A stretch of DNA of 64,000 nucleotides from Nephrocerus scutellatus (taxonomy: Eukaryota > Arthropoda > Insecta > Diptera > Pipunculidae): the NCBI GenBank assembly GCA_947095585.1, contig OX352765.1, positions 75,437,976 to 75,501,975 of the forward strand, read 5' to 3'. The translations under genes and the position numbers were made by a program. Below the pieces are notes generated by a model. That model was not told where the DNA came from and did not search any database. It worked only from the letters and a program-made list of their open reading frames with translations. The number at the start of each line of letters is the position of its first letter. Position 1 is the stretch's first letter. Below, one piece after another: positions 1-11,159 of the stretch.

Positions 1-1416
1 AAAAAGAATGAATCTTAGAGCGATGGGAATATCACTTTAATGAGTTGTTAAATGGCCAGCTAACCGAGGAATTGGAGGCTCCACTAATGACCAGAAGACC
101 AAACTATGCTTCCGGCACGAAGTATAGACGAAGTTAGCAGTGTGATAAATAGTCTCAAAAATAATAAAGCATCGGGATTAGACTGTATCCCAGCGGAGCT
201 GATTAAGCCCCGAAATACACCAAGCAATTCATAAACTAATAGTGCAATTATGGAAGGAAGAAGAGACACCAAAAGACTGGCGAAGAGGCATCGTGTGCCC
301 TATAGATAAGAAGGGGGATATCACAAAATGCAGCAATTATCGTGGTATAACGTTGTTAAGTACCGCGCATATGATTTTCTCCTCTATCCTTCAAGACAGG
401 ATAGCCCCATATCCTAAAGTCATCATTGGTCCATAGCAGTGCGGCTTCATTCCAGGCAAATCCACAACTGATCAGATTTACACCCTTAGGCAGTTGATGG
501 AAAAATGTCTAGAGCTTCAAAACTCACTACACCATCTTTTTATAGACTTTAAAGCCGCCTATGATAGCATAGCCAGAGTAGAACTTTATAAAGCCATGAG
601 AGAATTCGGCATCCCAAATAAACTGACACGACTATGTAGGTTGACCATGACCAATGTTATAAGCCAAGTAAAAATATCCAGATCGCTATCAATCCCATTC
701 AACATCTATACCGGGCTACGACAAAGGGATGGACTGGCCTGCGTACTCTTCAACCTGGCGTTGAAGAAAGTGATCCGAGTCTCTGACGTAATGGCGAGAG
801 GGACAATTCTCTATAAGTCCATTCAGATACTGGCTTACGCAGACGATATTGACATCGTTGGCAGATCCGAAGAGCTGTACAGGAAGCTTTCATCCAGATC
901 AAAAAAAGCCTACTATAGTTAGTAAAGACTCTTCAAATAAGGGAACTTAACCCTAAGATCCAAGCTGCTGGTATATAAGACAATGGTCATACCAGTACTA
1001 ACATGTGAATCCGAAACTTGAGTGCTTCTAACCTCTTAGCTGCGCTCGTGAGGAAAGTCTTACGGAGAATTGTTGGCCCCATATGTGAGGAAGGACGATT
1101 CCGGAGACTCTATAATGATGAGATTTACGAACGTAAACGCGATGTCGTCATCGTGAAAAGAATTAAGCTCGGTACGCTCCGTTGGGCAGGACACCTAGCT
1201 CGCATGAGCGAAGAGGATCTTTTGCGGTAGGATTTATGGAACAAGACAGCGAGGTCGGCCAAGCCTACGCTTCAAGATAGCGTAGACCAGGGCCCCCAGA
1301 GTTTAGGAATGCCAGACTGGATGACATCGGGTCAAAATCGGGACCGGTGAAGAGAGTTTTTGCAGAAGGCCAGGACCGGACACCGGTTGTAGAGCCAAAT
1401 ATGATGATGATGATCA
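1..1416 (+). mobile_element. RTE-like non-LTR retrotransposon, 5'-truncated by window edge
   Basis: Broken reverse transcriptase (RT) running off the left window edge. Conceptual pieces at 242-436 (NYRGITLLST box), 437-905 (QCGFIPGKSTT, FIDFKAAYDS) and the catalytic YADD at 836-847 follow RT domain order. An in-frame stop at 434-436 and frame changes before 242 break the frame. After about 905 the C-terminal half of RT is deleted, and the frame resumes near 1018 with the typical C-terminal LRWAGHLARM block at 1168-1206. The 3' end is a short ATG-triplet tail near 1401-1415, usual for RTE-type elements. Related copies lie at 10910-12230 and 61092-63395 on the - strand. Clade assignment rests on motif resemblance only. 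Non-functional. Confidence 0.85.
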
Positions 1417-3485
1417 ATAAAAATGGCAGGACGCTCAAGGAAATGGTACAGCTTTAATACGTACCGATTACCTGTAAGTTTTTTGATAACCTAGATCCTA
1501 AAAACCCACTGTAACCCACTGTAACGTCCTCGATAAGGAAAAACGTGATAGTTTTGCCATTTTGCATTAATTTAACCATTCAATTGGTCCCGCATTTGAA
1601 TGACTTAATGCTTCTAATTAACTTACCTTGAATACAGTTCCACAATAGGCTTCAATTGTACTAGCACATAGTGCTCTAAGTATCGCATTTTTTAAATCGA
1701 TTTGAATGAAAAATAGAAAAAACTATTAGTATATTTAGAAGTCAATTAAGAAAAATAATAGCAGCGTAACCTTAACATGATTGACTAGACAAAAACATCT
1801 GTTTTAAGAACTCAGCTAATTGCTAATTACCTACTGGAAAACCGCATTAAATTTCAGAATTTGGTATTGAACAATATGTCAAATTAAAAAGGCTCCACCA
1901 ATATACGTGTATTACGCGTATGCGGTGATCTATGAGGCATTAAGTTGACCACAAATTCCCAGGTAAAACAAATGAGGAGACATAAACAGCAGTCTCGTGA
2001 CTCCAAGCAGCATTCAACAACAAACAGCAATGACGATTCCAGCCCCAAAAGTATATTATATAAATTATAAGATTTTGCGCGTCGCACTTGACCTTGAATG
2101 TCATAAATGACTACTCCATCTAAAAATCTCTACCTCTGCTATAAAAATGATTGTTGTCGTCGCAATTCAGATGAGTTAGTCGACCCACATATACTCGTAG
2201 ATACAAGTATGCAGTTTCATTCCTCCTCATTATATTCGAATAACAATAATAATTAAGTACAGAATATGTATACATATTATGCATATGCATGTTAAATAAA
2301 AACAAGAAACCGGTTTTTCAACCTTAAAACGGAGAAGAACTTAAGAATTGAGCGCACTCGCACTGAGTGTAGTGTTCAAGCGTAGTTGGTCTAAGTTAAG
2401 CTTTACTCTAAGTCTAATGATTGTGTGCACTGTGCAAAAAATAATAATAATGCAACGATTGTGCTGGTATTCATGTGTTTCCCTCCGCACAAAACTTTAA
2501 GTATTTCTCATGCTCAGCTGTTGTGCTGCAGTACACCCATGCATCTAGTACTGCTGCCAAATCAAGATTTACTATTTATTAATATGCGAACACCTCTTTG
2601 TCGAGCATGTACTGTATGCAAAGTTGCAAAGGGTGCGACAGGTGGTGGTGTTGTGAATTGTTGAATGAGCTTGACCTTGTGGTTGTTTTTTCTTCTCTGT
2701 TGTCTTCTCTATCTGCTAGTTCCAGTTATCTTTAGCTATCCCTGTCTCTTCTAATATTAATTGCAAATTGTTTGACGTACGAATAGACAAACAGAGGAAT
2801 GAACAAACATGTGAGAAGTTTCTGTTGATATGTATCTGGCATTGTGTTCGCTTAATTGTCATGGTAAGATATCATCTTCGTTGTATTAATCTGTAAGCGA
2901 TCAATAGAAGTAAGATTTTATGTCAGAAATATCTCCTTTTTCCACTCAACAAAGCTTGATTTGGTTCTGTTTCAATTTTACACAAATTTTTAAAAAAAAA
3001 TTATTGTTCCATTTAGGCTTTAGGCTGATTTTGTGGGCTTTGAATACTGATTAGTTACTTTTCAAGGTCACTCAGTTGACTTCGCGAAACAGTGATGCAT
3101 GAGATAGATCTGCTTTCGAAATTTGGTTCTGGTTGTTGCGCTATATTCTTAAACATTAGAGCAATAAGCACATGGAGGCTTTTTCTTTAACAAAATTCTT
3201 TTATATGGGCAGCCACAAGTTGATTTTGTTAATTTTATGTGTTGTAGTTTTCTGTTTGAGTTTAGTCGATTTCACAAATTACATCGTATTTTTGTGTGAA
3301 CTGCTCAATATTATCTGAAGTGTTGTGCGGGAAGTGTGACATGTAGTTCCTCAAAACTATTTTACATACGAAATTACGTCTTAATGGCGTCAAAATATAA
3401 TCTACTCAGCAGTAAATGAAAACAAGTGTTTGTTTGGTTTTAATTCGTACAAAAAACATAAACAGAATACTTGAAAAAAATCGGC
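1417..3485. other. gene-free AT-rich stretch
   Basis: No convincing gene, RNA or transposon was seen in these 2 kb. Short open frames exist on both strands (for example 2425-2664 +), but none has a recognisable domain, splice context or homology to anything else in the window. Confidence 0.5.
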
Positions 3486-3489
3486 CACA

Positions 3490-3936
3490 TTTGGCCACGC
3501 AGCCATAAATTTTTTGAAAAAAATTAACCCGACTTTCTTTAAATTTTACACACGTGTGTATCTCCGATGGACAACCATTTTTGTAAATATTTTGGAGACC
3601 CCGGGCCCCGGGGTTATGGGGCACCATACACATTTAAAAAAAAAGCTAACCCAACTTTATTCAAACTTTATACACGTGTGTATTTCCGATGGACCACACT
3701 TATTGTAAAAGTTTTACAGACGCCGGGCCGCGGTGTCGTGGGGCCTCATACAAATTTAAAATAAAAATTAACCGGTTTTTGGTAAAATTTTATACACATG
3801 TGTATCTCCGATTGACAAAACTTTTTGGACAAATTTTGAGCGAATGGGCTCTGAGGCCAAAGGGCTACCCGTATAGATTTTTTGAAAATTAGATTTTTTT
3901 AAACATTAGCTCGATTTACTTTAAATTTTAAACATA
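3490..3936 (+). repeat. ~120-bp monomer array (family A), left part
   Basis: Three to four degenerate tandem monomers. Each has an AT-rich AACCCGA/TTTTC segment, a CACATGTGTATCTCCGATGG core, a TTTTTGTAAA stretch and a GC-rich GGGCCCCGGGG-like palindrome. The same unit recurs in both orientations at 8285, 17715, 25226, 36646, 45122, 46073 and 53090. Apparent open frames across it are periodicity artefacts. The array continues at 4697 after a nested retrotransposon. Confidence 0.85.
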
Positions 3937-4696
3937 GATTAAGATTAAGATATTTTTATTAAACATTAAAGTAATATACAATTTTGATTTAAAACTAAAC
4001 TTATAACTAATATTAATATGTGTCGGCTCAACAATAGGGGCCCGACGTATTTACATTGTCTTTTTTTTTGGTATTGTTTATTTTTAAACAATATTTTTTA
4101 CTACTTAATCTACTACATGTTTATTTTTAAGGGAATTAAATTTTAAACAATAATTTTAAAATAAAATAAGAATGAAAAATATTAAGCGGCGTATAAACAG
4201 GGCGAACTTCAGCCTCTGTAATATTGGTTGCCCGCCTTCTCGTAGAAGGAGACGTCTTGATTGTTAAAGATGTCATCGAATCTAGCATCAGTGAATCAGT
4301 GCGTCGACGAATTTCCTCGCCATTCGGAACAAGTGGTCAGTTATTGGCAGCAGACCTGCTGCTTTGTATAGTTTTGTAGTCGACACAAACTTATAGCTGT
4401 TTGTAACCCCCAGAGTCCTGTACAGATCCTTAGTACCTTCCTTTCAAATAGGGAGATCTTCTTCATCGTTGTTGGTGAGATGGTGAACCATATGTGGTAG
4501 CCATAGGTTCGCTTTTTTCATTGTTTTGTCGATGTGAGAGTTAAACTTGAGCCTCTCAGTAAAGTTGATTTCCAGGTACTTAGTCTCTGACTTGGTGTTT
4601 ATTGTTGTATTATCCGGAAGGGTGATTTTTAAAGCTCTGCACCGGCTTGCGATTTTTCTTATCCTTGTTTCGGTTGCTGGTACTCGGAAGCAGATG
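3937..4696 (-). mobile_element. Jockey-like non-LTR retrotransposon, 5'-truncated, nested in family A array
   Basis: Read on the - strand this encodes the C-terminal end of a Jockey-like RT polyprotein. Recognisable blocks are TKYLEINFTERLKFNSHIDK around 4600-4540 and SYKFVSTTKLY followed by LLPITDHLFRMARKFV near 4400-4300, with a stop in between. The low-coordinate end is the 3' end: an AT-rich 3' UTR and a tail of repeated AATCTT. The insertion is bounded by an exact 14-bp target duplication, AAATTTTAAACATA, at 3923-3936 and 4697-4710. It is therefore a clean, severely 5'-truncated insertion of about 760 bp into an array monomer. Confidence 0.85.
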
Positions 4697-5025
4697 AAAT
4701 TTTAAACATATGTGTATCTCCGATGGACCGAACTTTTTGTAAAATTTTTTAAGCGACGGGTATAATTTTTTAAAAATTAGCCCGATTTACTTTAAATTTT
4801 AAGCTTAGGTGTATCTCCGATGGACAAAACTTTTTGAACATTTGTTGAGCGAATGGGCCCTGTGGCACGGGGAGTGCCCATATAAATTTTGTAAAAATAA
4901 GCCCGATTTTCTTCAAATGTGTGTATTATACGTAGCATATGTGTATCTCCGATGGACAAAACTTTTTTTTAACAGTCTTGGAGTGATCGGGCCCTGACGC
5001 CCGAGGTGTGCCCATATACGAGAAC
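4697..5025 (+). repeat. ~120-bp monomer array (family A), right part
   Basis: This continues the array interrupted at 3936 with about three more monomers. TATCTCCGATGGAC cores are visible near 4713, 4812 and 4943. The last unit ends at about 5025 and passes into unrelated AT-rich sequence without a recognisable terminal motif. Confidence 0.8.
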
Positions 5026-5249
5026 TAAAAGATTTAAAATTTGTAATTTATCGATGTAACAGTCATCTTTAATATCAAAACATTCAGTAGATTTTTAATA
5101 TCACTTTTCTACATTTCAGCATCAGTTATAACCATAGCTTGAAAAATAATCGCTGATAATTTTGAGGGCTGCAAAGTCACAATTTGTTCTACAATTCATA
5201 AAGAATGTAAAATGATGTGATGATGTTTCTATAGCATAAGTCTACTCAC

Positions 5250-5294
5250 GATAAACAAAATAATAATAATAACAATAAAATAATTTTGTTTATC
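5250..5294. repeat. short inverted repeat in AT-rich sequence
   Basis: The arms GATAAACAAAAT (5250-5261) and ATTTTGTTTATC (5283-5294) are perfect 12-bp reverse complements around an AAT-rich loop. It could be a small hairpin or a decayed MITE core. The surrounding 5030-6060 holds no recognisable gene. Confidence 0.4.
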
Positions 5295-6104
5295 ATGACG
5301 TCTACTGAATAAAAGTCTGGATTGACGCATTTAATGTGCATGTTGTCATAGAAAGAAATCTTACTTGTGATCATGGAAAAATTCAAAACAGTGTTCTCTC
5401 AGAGATACATATATAGATGCTAAGAACCTAAAAAGTATAAAAAAAGAAAAAAGAAAGATTCTCTACTGTACAACACATTTCGCAAAGTGTGAGACTAGCC
5501 CAAAACTGACCGAAAAAATAAATTTTGAATTTGACCAACTTCTTGTTATTGCTCTATGGCAAAGCAGTGAAGCCAAAGACTGGCTTTCGATATATTTGGT
5601 TGTTATTGTTGCGCAATGTTCATTAACGATGCTGATTATAGACTTCTGTTTGATGAAAAAAAGTATTAACAAGGACTAATAAATGTTTATTAACGGTATA
5701 ATCGGAACTTTTTGAAGGGTTAACTGTCAAACGAGCTGTCATAGTGCGCTCACTGTTTAACATTTCTTTTCAGTATACCGACACACGCTTGAACAACGCT
5801 ACCCAATTATCCAAATAAACTTATAGACGACTTCGTGATTTTTATTTTGGTGACCCCTTTTCACATTTTTCATCATATCTCCCAAGCTATGGGCTAGATT
5901 TTAATTCTGTTTGTGGTTCTAAAGTTTATTAGTCATATTATTGGTTAATTTGCACACTTAGCCAGGTTTTTTTTGTAAGTGAAACTACTTTATCGGCGGT
6001 GAGGAGAAAATTTAGTACGATATCAAAAATAATTTTGTGTTACGATTTTGTGTTACATTTTTAAATTCTTGTAACTAAGTTGTTGTAGCATTGTTGTAGT
6101 TGTA

Positions 6105-6216
6105 GCGATTGTTATGAAATTCGGTATGCAGGACTAAGATGCGACTACAAGACTTGTTTCTACAGAAATTCTGGAATACGGTCATTAGTGACTGGAATTT
6201 CGGGAACTAATAAATT
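6105..6216 (+). repeat. interspersed repeat B, copy 1
   Basis: About 110 bp beginning near GAAATTCGGTATGCAGGA and containing GGTCATTAG and GGAATTTCGGGAACTAA. A diverged copy in the same orientation lies at 7265-7376, where it is followed by a GGGTCTTTT-type simple repeat. The family is unclassified. Confidence 0.6.
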
Positions 6217-6224
6217 CCAGTCTT

Positions 6225-6890
6225 GTCTTATCTTTCAGAACTCAACATTACGTTCCACCTGTTATTAATGGTGCCGTTATTGCGAGATCAGATTCACTAA
6301 AGTTGTTTGGTTTAAAAGTATCAAGTGATCTTTCCTGGAAGGAACATATTTATGAAAATTCAAGAAGAGCTAGCCAATGTTTGGGGTTCATAAGACGTTG
6401 TAACTTATACTTCACTCCCTCTGAAGTATTAAGATTATATAAATCTTATGTAAGACCAATTTTAGAATTTAATTCGTATGTGTGGGGTGGGTTCCAAGAT
6501 CGCATTTGCTTTATCTTGATGGAATTCGGAATAGAGTTATCGGTTTGATAAACGATGTAACCATTACTTCGTCTCTTGATACTTTGGAGCACAGACTAAA
6601 TGTAGGAGCTTTATCTGTTTTCTACAAATTTTAATACGGTAGATGTGCTTTAGAAACCCGTTCTCTAGTTCCAGGTCCTTTTGTCAGCAACGTCAACACT
6701 TGTTTAAGGTCCAATCAACATAGATTTGCCTTAAAACTTTTTTCATGTAGAAGCCAACACTTTAAATCCTCCTTTTTTCTGAGAGTCTGTCTCTTCGATG
6801 TGGAATCAATTGGTTGATCCCGTGTCGAATCTTATAATCTGCAGGCCTTCAAATTAGCCGTTATAAACTTCCTGAAGGATGAAGGATGAA
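6225..6890 (+). mobile_element. CR1-like non-LTR retrotransposon, RT C-terminal fragment
   Basis: The frame at 6303-6510 reads LFGLKVSSDLSWKEHI, then SQCLGFIRRC and YVRPILEFNSYVW. This is the post-catalytic thumb region of CR1/Jockey-type RTs. A frameshift near 6510 moves the continuation (VIGLINDVTITSSLDTLEHR) to another frame, with more stops before 6890. The fragment is diverged from the CR1-like copies at 15.5, 22.3 and 25 kb, so it is probably an older or different subfamily. Non-functional. Confidence 0.75.
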
Positions 6891-6952
6891 GCTGTTTATA
6901 AATTATATAAAAAAAATTGTTTTTTATTATTTACAATATTTATAAAATTTGA

Positions 6953-7085
6953 AATATTTTCTTGGTCAAGGTTTTTGTAGTTTCCCTGACCATGATCCAT
7001 GCATAAAAGCATTTGGACTCGCGTCGTTTTAGTTTTGTGTTCGTTTTTTTTCGCATTGCTTTTTCAATAAATCAGATTCTGAGAA
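6953..7085 (+). repeat. interspersed repeat C, copy 1
   Basis: About 130 bp starting TTTTCTTGGTCAAGG and containing CCCTGACCATGATCCA and CGCGTCGTTTTAGTTT. A copy in the same orientation lies at 9807-9935, about 2.85 kb away. It may be the 3' UTR of the CR1-like element that ends just upstream, but copy 2 has no such context. Confidence 0.6.
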
Positions 7086-7264
7086 AAGAAATTGAAACCG
7101 GCTACAAACGTGAGGAATGTGATATACTGGAAATCACATTCCTTCGATTTTTATTTTATTTTTAATTTTAATAAAGGCCATAGCCAAACTTATTGACGTG
7201 ACCCAAGTCATTCACAGGGAGTCCTCCCTTGGCTATGAGTCTCTATATAAAAAAAAGCCAATTC

Positions 7265-7600
7265 TCAAGCGATTTCTATGAAATTCTGTATATAGGAATA
7301 AGATGCGACCATAAGACCTGTTCCTATGGAAATTCTGGGATATGGTCATTATAGTCTGGAATTTTGGGAACTAAGCCATTTCTTAACCGATTTGTATGAA
7401 ATTCGGTATAAACTTTTGAGGGTCTTTTGGGGGTCTTTTGGGAGACTTTTGAAGGTCTTTGGGGAATATTTTGAGGGTATTTTAGGGGTCTTTTGAGGGT
7501 CTTTTAAAGAGTGTTTAAGCGTCTTTCGGTGGTCTTTTGGGGAGTTTTTTGAGGGTCTTTTTGGGTGTTTTGGGGATCTTTTATAGATGTCTGCCTCAGG
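7265..7600 (+). repeat. interspersed repeat B copy 2 followed by GGGTCTTTT low-complexity repeat
   Basis: Positions 7265-7376 match the repeat at 6105-6216. From about 7407 to 7590 the sequence is a degenerate tandem of GGGTCTTTT(G/A)-type units of 9 to 14 bp. The reverse complement of this motif makes up 19715-20600 and 28545-28990, so the simple repeat may be an internal part of one transposon family. Confidence 0.65.
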
Positions 7601-8284
7601 AGGACGAGATGTAAAGTAATCGGTCTAGGCAAGAGATGGTGCTACCAGTATCAAAGCAATGTTGGATTTCGTACATACTATCCTTTTTCTGCGAGCTGCG
7701 TTGCTTATTTTTTGTGTGACAGTCATTTAAAGCGAACAACTTTTGTGTTTTTACAAAAATGAACAAAATTGAATATCGTGATATGATACTTGTTATTAAA
7801 AAAAACAACCCATAAAGATTTTTCATCTAAATTCTCTAATCGCAGAAATTGATATGGGAGCCCCTCGATCTGGGTATTTTTTTTTATTGTAGGAAAAAAT
7901 CATCGAAAGAGACATTTGACATCAGATGTCATTTTATTCTGAGCACTTAGAGCACGCTCTTACTCTGAGCAAATAAGAAACACGAGCATTTTCCTTGAGA
8001 GCTCTTTGACTGCTCTGAACTAAATTATGAAAACGCCAAATGACAGAATATTGTGAAAGCTTGTTGTTCTATCTGTAAGTTGATATCGACAACAAAAAAC
8101 GACATCAATAAAAATAGAATTCAGTAAATAAGTAAGTTGAATTAAGCATAAAACATTTATGTCTCGTTTCATTTGCTCTCTCCACAACCAAAACCAAGCA
8201 GCGCAGCCGACTGCGCAGCACACATCGCACACAGTCATTAAATTACGACGGTATTTTGATATCACAATATGATATTTAAAAAAA

Positions 8285-8606
8285 TTTATAAAGGCCTTGC
8301 GGCCGAACCCGGGGCCTGATCACTACCAAATTTTAGAAAAAGTATTGTTTATTGGGTATACAGATGTGTGTAAACTTTGAAAAAAATCGGGTAATTTTTT
8401 TTTAACCCGGGGCCCGATTACTTTCAAATAGAAATAATAGAAAGTGTTGTCATGGGAGATAAACATGTGTGCAAAATTTTAATAAAATCGGGCTTTAGGA
8501 AGTGGGCTAAAAATTAATCACAAGATTTGGTGTGCCAGCCAGCCATCCAGCCAGTCAGTCAGCCTGCCAGCCACGGGCAAGAGAAGTTAATATAGAGAAT
8601 TTAAAA
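8285..8606 (-). repeat. family A element, terminal part
   Basis: Two to three ~120-bp family A monomers on the - strand, with ATCGGG and CATGTGTG cores. They lead into the family terminus: a CCAGCCAGCCAGC short-repeat zone near 8536-8572, CACGGGCAAG, then AAGTTAATATAGAGAA near 8587-8602. The reverse complement of that last motif, TTCTCTATATTAACTT, is the conserved end of every terminal copy in the window. Confidence 0.8.
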
Positions 8607-8609
8607 AGA

Positions 8610-9530
8610 AAACAAACGTTGAGATCAACACCGAATTAAGCGATGTTTATAGGGACTCTGCACCTTCGATACCAACATAACATATTGGACAGCTGAATTT
8701 AAGCGCGGTCGTACGAGCATTTTTAACAATAAGCGTCCATGCCGTCCAAAAGAGGTCACCACACCAGAAGTGGTGCATAAAATGAATAGTATGGTAATTG
8801 ACGATCGACGAGTAAAGGTTCGCGAGCTTGCTCAGGCTGTGGGTATTTCACGTGTACGCCTGAAGTATATATTGCATGAATATTTGGCATTGAGAAAGAC
8901 CGCTTATTACGGCATTTTGTAACCATGAACGAAACATTGGTCTATCACAACATCTCAGAGACAAAGGAATAGCCGAAACAGTGTACTGGTCCTGGCGAAT
9001 TGAAACCAAAAAAGACCGAGGTGTGTCTGTCCCCCAACAAGGTCAAGGCCACTGTTTTTTGTGGATTCAAGCGGTAACATTCACATAGGTTATCTTGAAA
9101 AAGGCAAAGCAATCATCGGCGTATATTATGGTGATCTGATGGATCTATTTGACGCCGATTTCAAGCCTAAGCTGCCGCATTTGGCAAAGAAAGAAGCGCG
9201 TTTTCATCAAGAGAATGCACCGGCACACAAGTCTCAATGGCAAAATTACATTAGTTGCGTTACGAATTGGTTCCTAATCAACCTTATTCTCAAAAACGAC
9301 GACTATTATTTACTTCCAAATCTGAAGAAATGGGTTGGTGATAGGAGATTTGGATCGAATAGACGAAGGCAGAGAAGCAAATTGAATTTTCCTGAAAAAA
9401 TTAGTGTTTTCTTGCTTATGCCGATTACTTTTTAGCCCGCCCTCGTATCCGTAACTACGATACAATGCTGCAGTTTGCACAAGTTGATTTGATAGCACAT
9501 TTTACATTTTACAAATCTGTTTAAATTAAA
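8610..9530 (+). pseudogene. dead mariner transposase (irritans-like group)
   Basis: Remnant of a mariner cut-and-paste transposase. The helix-turn-helix region is readable at about 8690-8900 (FKRGRTSIFNNKRPCRPKEV, then VRELAQAVGISRVRLKYILH). Frame changes and stops follow at 8900-9050. The catalytic half is the open frame at 9061-9435, with YLEKGKAIIGVYYGDL and PHLAKKEARFHQENAPAHKS. In irritans-type mariners the second catalytic Asp lies in an HHDNAPAH box; here it reads HQENAPAH, an Asp-to-Glu change. The YSPDLAPSD box is lost. No terminal inverted repeats were recognised. Confidence 0.8.
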
Positions 9531-9806
9531 AAATAAAAACCGAAATTCCTGAATTTGTGGTTGCTCCACAGGACTTGGCCACAAGGAGTCGTTAAGGAAT
9601 CTTTTGAAAAGGGTTTTTTAAAGTGTTTTGTTTTGATAAGACTATCGACACGATAGTTTTCCGTGCCTTTTCATTTGTTAGGCCTGGTACTACAAACGAA
9701 ATCGGTTCAATTCACTGTCGAGTTGTTGGCCTTTAAGGAAGACATCAACTAGTCCCTGAAGGAGGCTCCAAGAACTTTGAATGCTAACGTATGTTATTAT
9801 TTGTAA

Positions 9807-9935
9807 TATTTTCTTGGTCACGGTTTTTGTAGTTTCCCCTGACCATGATCCATTCATTAAAGCATTTGGAATCGCGTCGTTTTAGTTTCGTGTTCATTTT
9901 CCGTATTGATTTTTTCGATGATCTAATCTAATTTT
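9807..9935 (+). repeat. interspersed repeat C, copy 2
   Basis: Near match to 6953-7085, with TTTTCTTGGTCACGG, CCTGACCATGATCCA and CGCGTCGTTTTAGTTT in the same order. A small dyad, ACTATCG-ACA-CGATAGT, lies upstream near 9641-9657. Confidence 0.6.
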
Positions 9936-10908
9936 GGCAATAATGATTTCTTACTACAAAACATTAATTTTTTATTTCTAAAATGTTTTGTCGTAGGATT
10001 CTTTTTTCTCCAGATATTTAAAAATTGCAGGGTAAAAATTTAACATTCACATCACACCTGAAACAATTTAGTCAGATTTATAAGTTTGAGCGGTTTAAAA
10101 TCTAGCTTTCGTTTGTACTTTGATGTGTTACTCGTCTAAAGCTAAGCTTTAAAAAAATTCCAAATGCTCGTAATTAAAATTATATTAATACATTTAGTGC
10201 ACTTGTCAAATCGAAACAATCGAGGTATTTTACACGTTTAAAAGTGGCATAACTTTTTGCCGTTACTGTTAAAACAACATTTTGATAGTAAGGCTAAAAT
10301 TAAAGAGTTTTATTATGCTACCATTACAAAAGAAAAAGGAAATTCAATGACTTTGTTAATTAGAAGAAAAAGTAAAATGCAATTTAATTAAAAATGTCCC
10401 CAACAATTAACCAAAAATTCAAAGAAATTACCTACCCTAAGGGTGCGTGCGGCTTGTGAGGTCGGTTTTGCTTAATGAATGCAAAACAATGCCAATTACA
10501 GTTTACCCATTGTGCGTCTTCCATATTAAAATTGAATGTATGTTTAAACTTATAGCTGGCGGTTCTCTTGTGCTAAATAAACGCATAATGATAGAGGGAA
10601 TGGTGGGAGGAAAGGAACTGAAAATACGCATTATTAAAAGCATTCGACATAATTCTTCACTAAAAATTCGTATTTTCAACACCACAAAAATGTTCACGTC
10701 AATGTCAACCGTTAAATAAGTAATTAAAAATGATTTTCTTAAGAGATATTATGCGTTAACTGTTTCAGCATTCCTATACACAAACAATTTTGAAAAGCTT
10801 CAATTATACCACATGCAATATAAAAAGATAACAGCCCGTAAGTAGGATCTTCTTTCACGTGAATATTATATATATTATTGATTATCATTTAAACACTATT
10901 TCTACCCC
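9936..10908. other. gene-free stretch
   Basis: No recognisable gene or transposon. The short frames at 10447-10719 (+) and 10503-10697 (-) overlap each other and resemble no family I know. Confidence 0.45.
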
Positions 10909-10909
10909 T

Positions 10910-11011
10910 ACATCATCATATTTGGTTCTACAACCGGGGTTCGGTCTTGGCCTCCCGCAAAAAGTCTTTCCACCGGCCCCTATTTCGAGCCGATCTCATC
11001 CAGTTTTCATA
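10910..11011 (-). mobile_element. RTE-like element, 3' end
   Basis: Reverse complement of the RTE-like 3' end: an ATGATG tail at the low-coordinate end, preceded by the GGTTGTAGA and CCGGTGGAAAGA blocks also seen at 1340-1416 and 61105-61200. It is the distal piece of the copy that continues at 11160-12230. The middle is replaced by Helitron-like sequence. Confidence 0.8.
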
Positions 11012-11158
11012 TCTATATAAATAAAAATGAAATTTTGTGCGGTTGTTATTTATGGAAACACACATTTCCCAAACGATTTTTATGAATATTTTAATGTATA
11101 TTATTGGCAGGTGAGGGAAGGTTATAGGCTATAGTACACTCCCCTTATCCCTCCCAAG
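11012..11158 (+). mobile_element. Helitron-like non-autonomous element, 5' end fragment
   Basis: It begins TCTATATAAATAAAAATG directly after an A, matching the A|TC 5' boundary of Helitrons. It continues into the family unit with ACAAACGATTTTTATG, AATGTATATTATTGGC and GGTTATAGGCTATAGTACAC. The same unit occurs at 13477-13940, 27709-27965, 33580-33700 and 60889-61090. The 3' CTAG end is missing, so this is a partial copy lodged in an RTE-like retrotransposon. Confidence 0.6.
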
Positions 11159-11159
11159 G

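Noticed and set aside
3514..3892. Overlapping small frames across the family A array
   Set aside because: The frames are identical periodic translations of array monomers and recur at every array locus.
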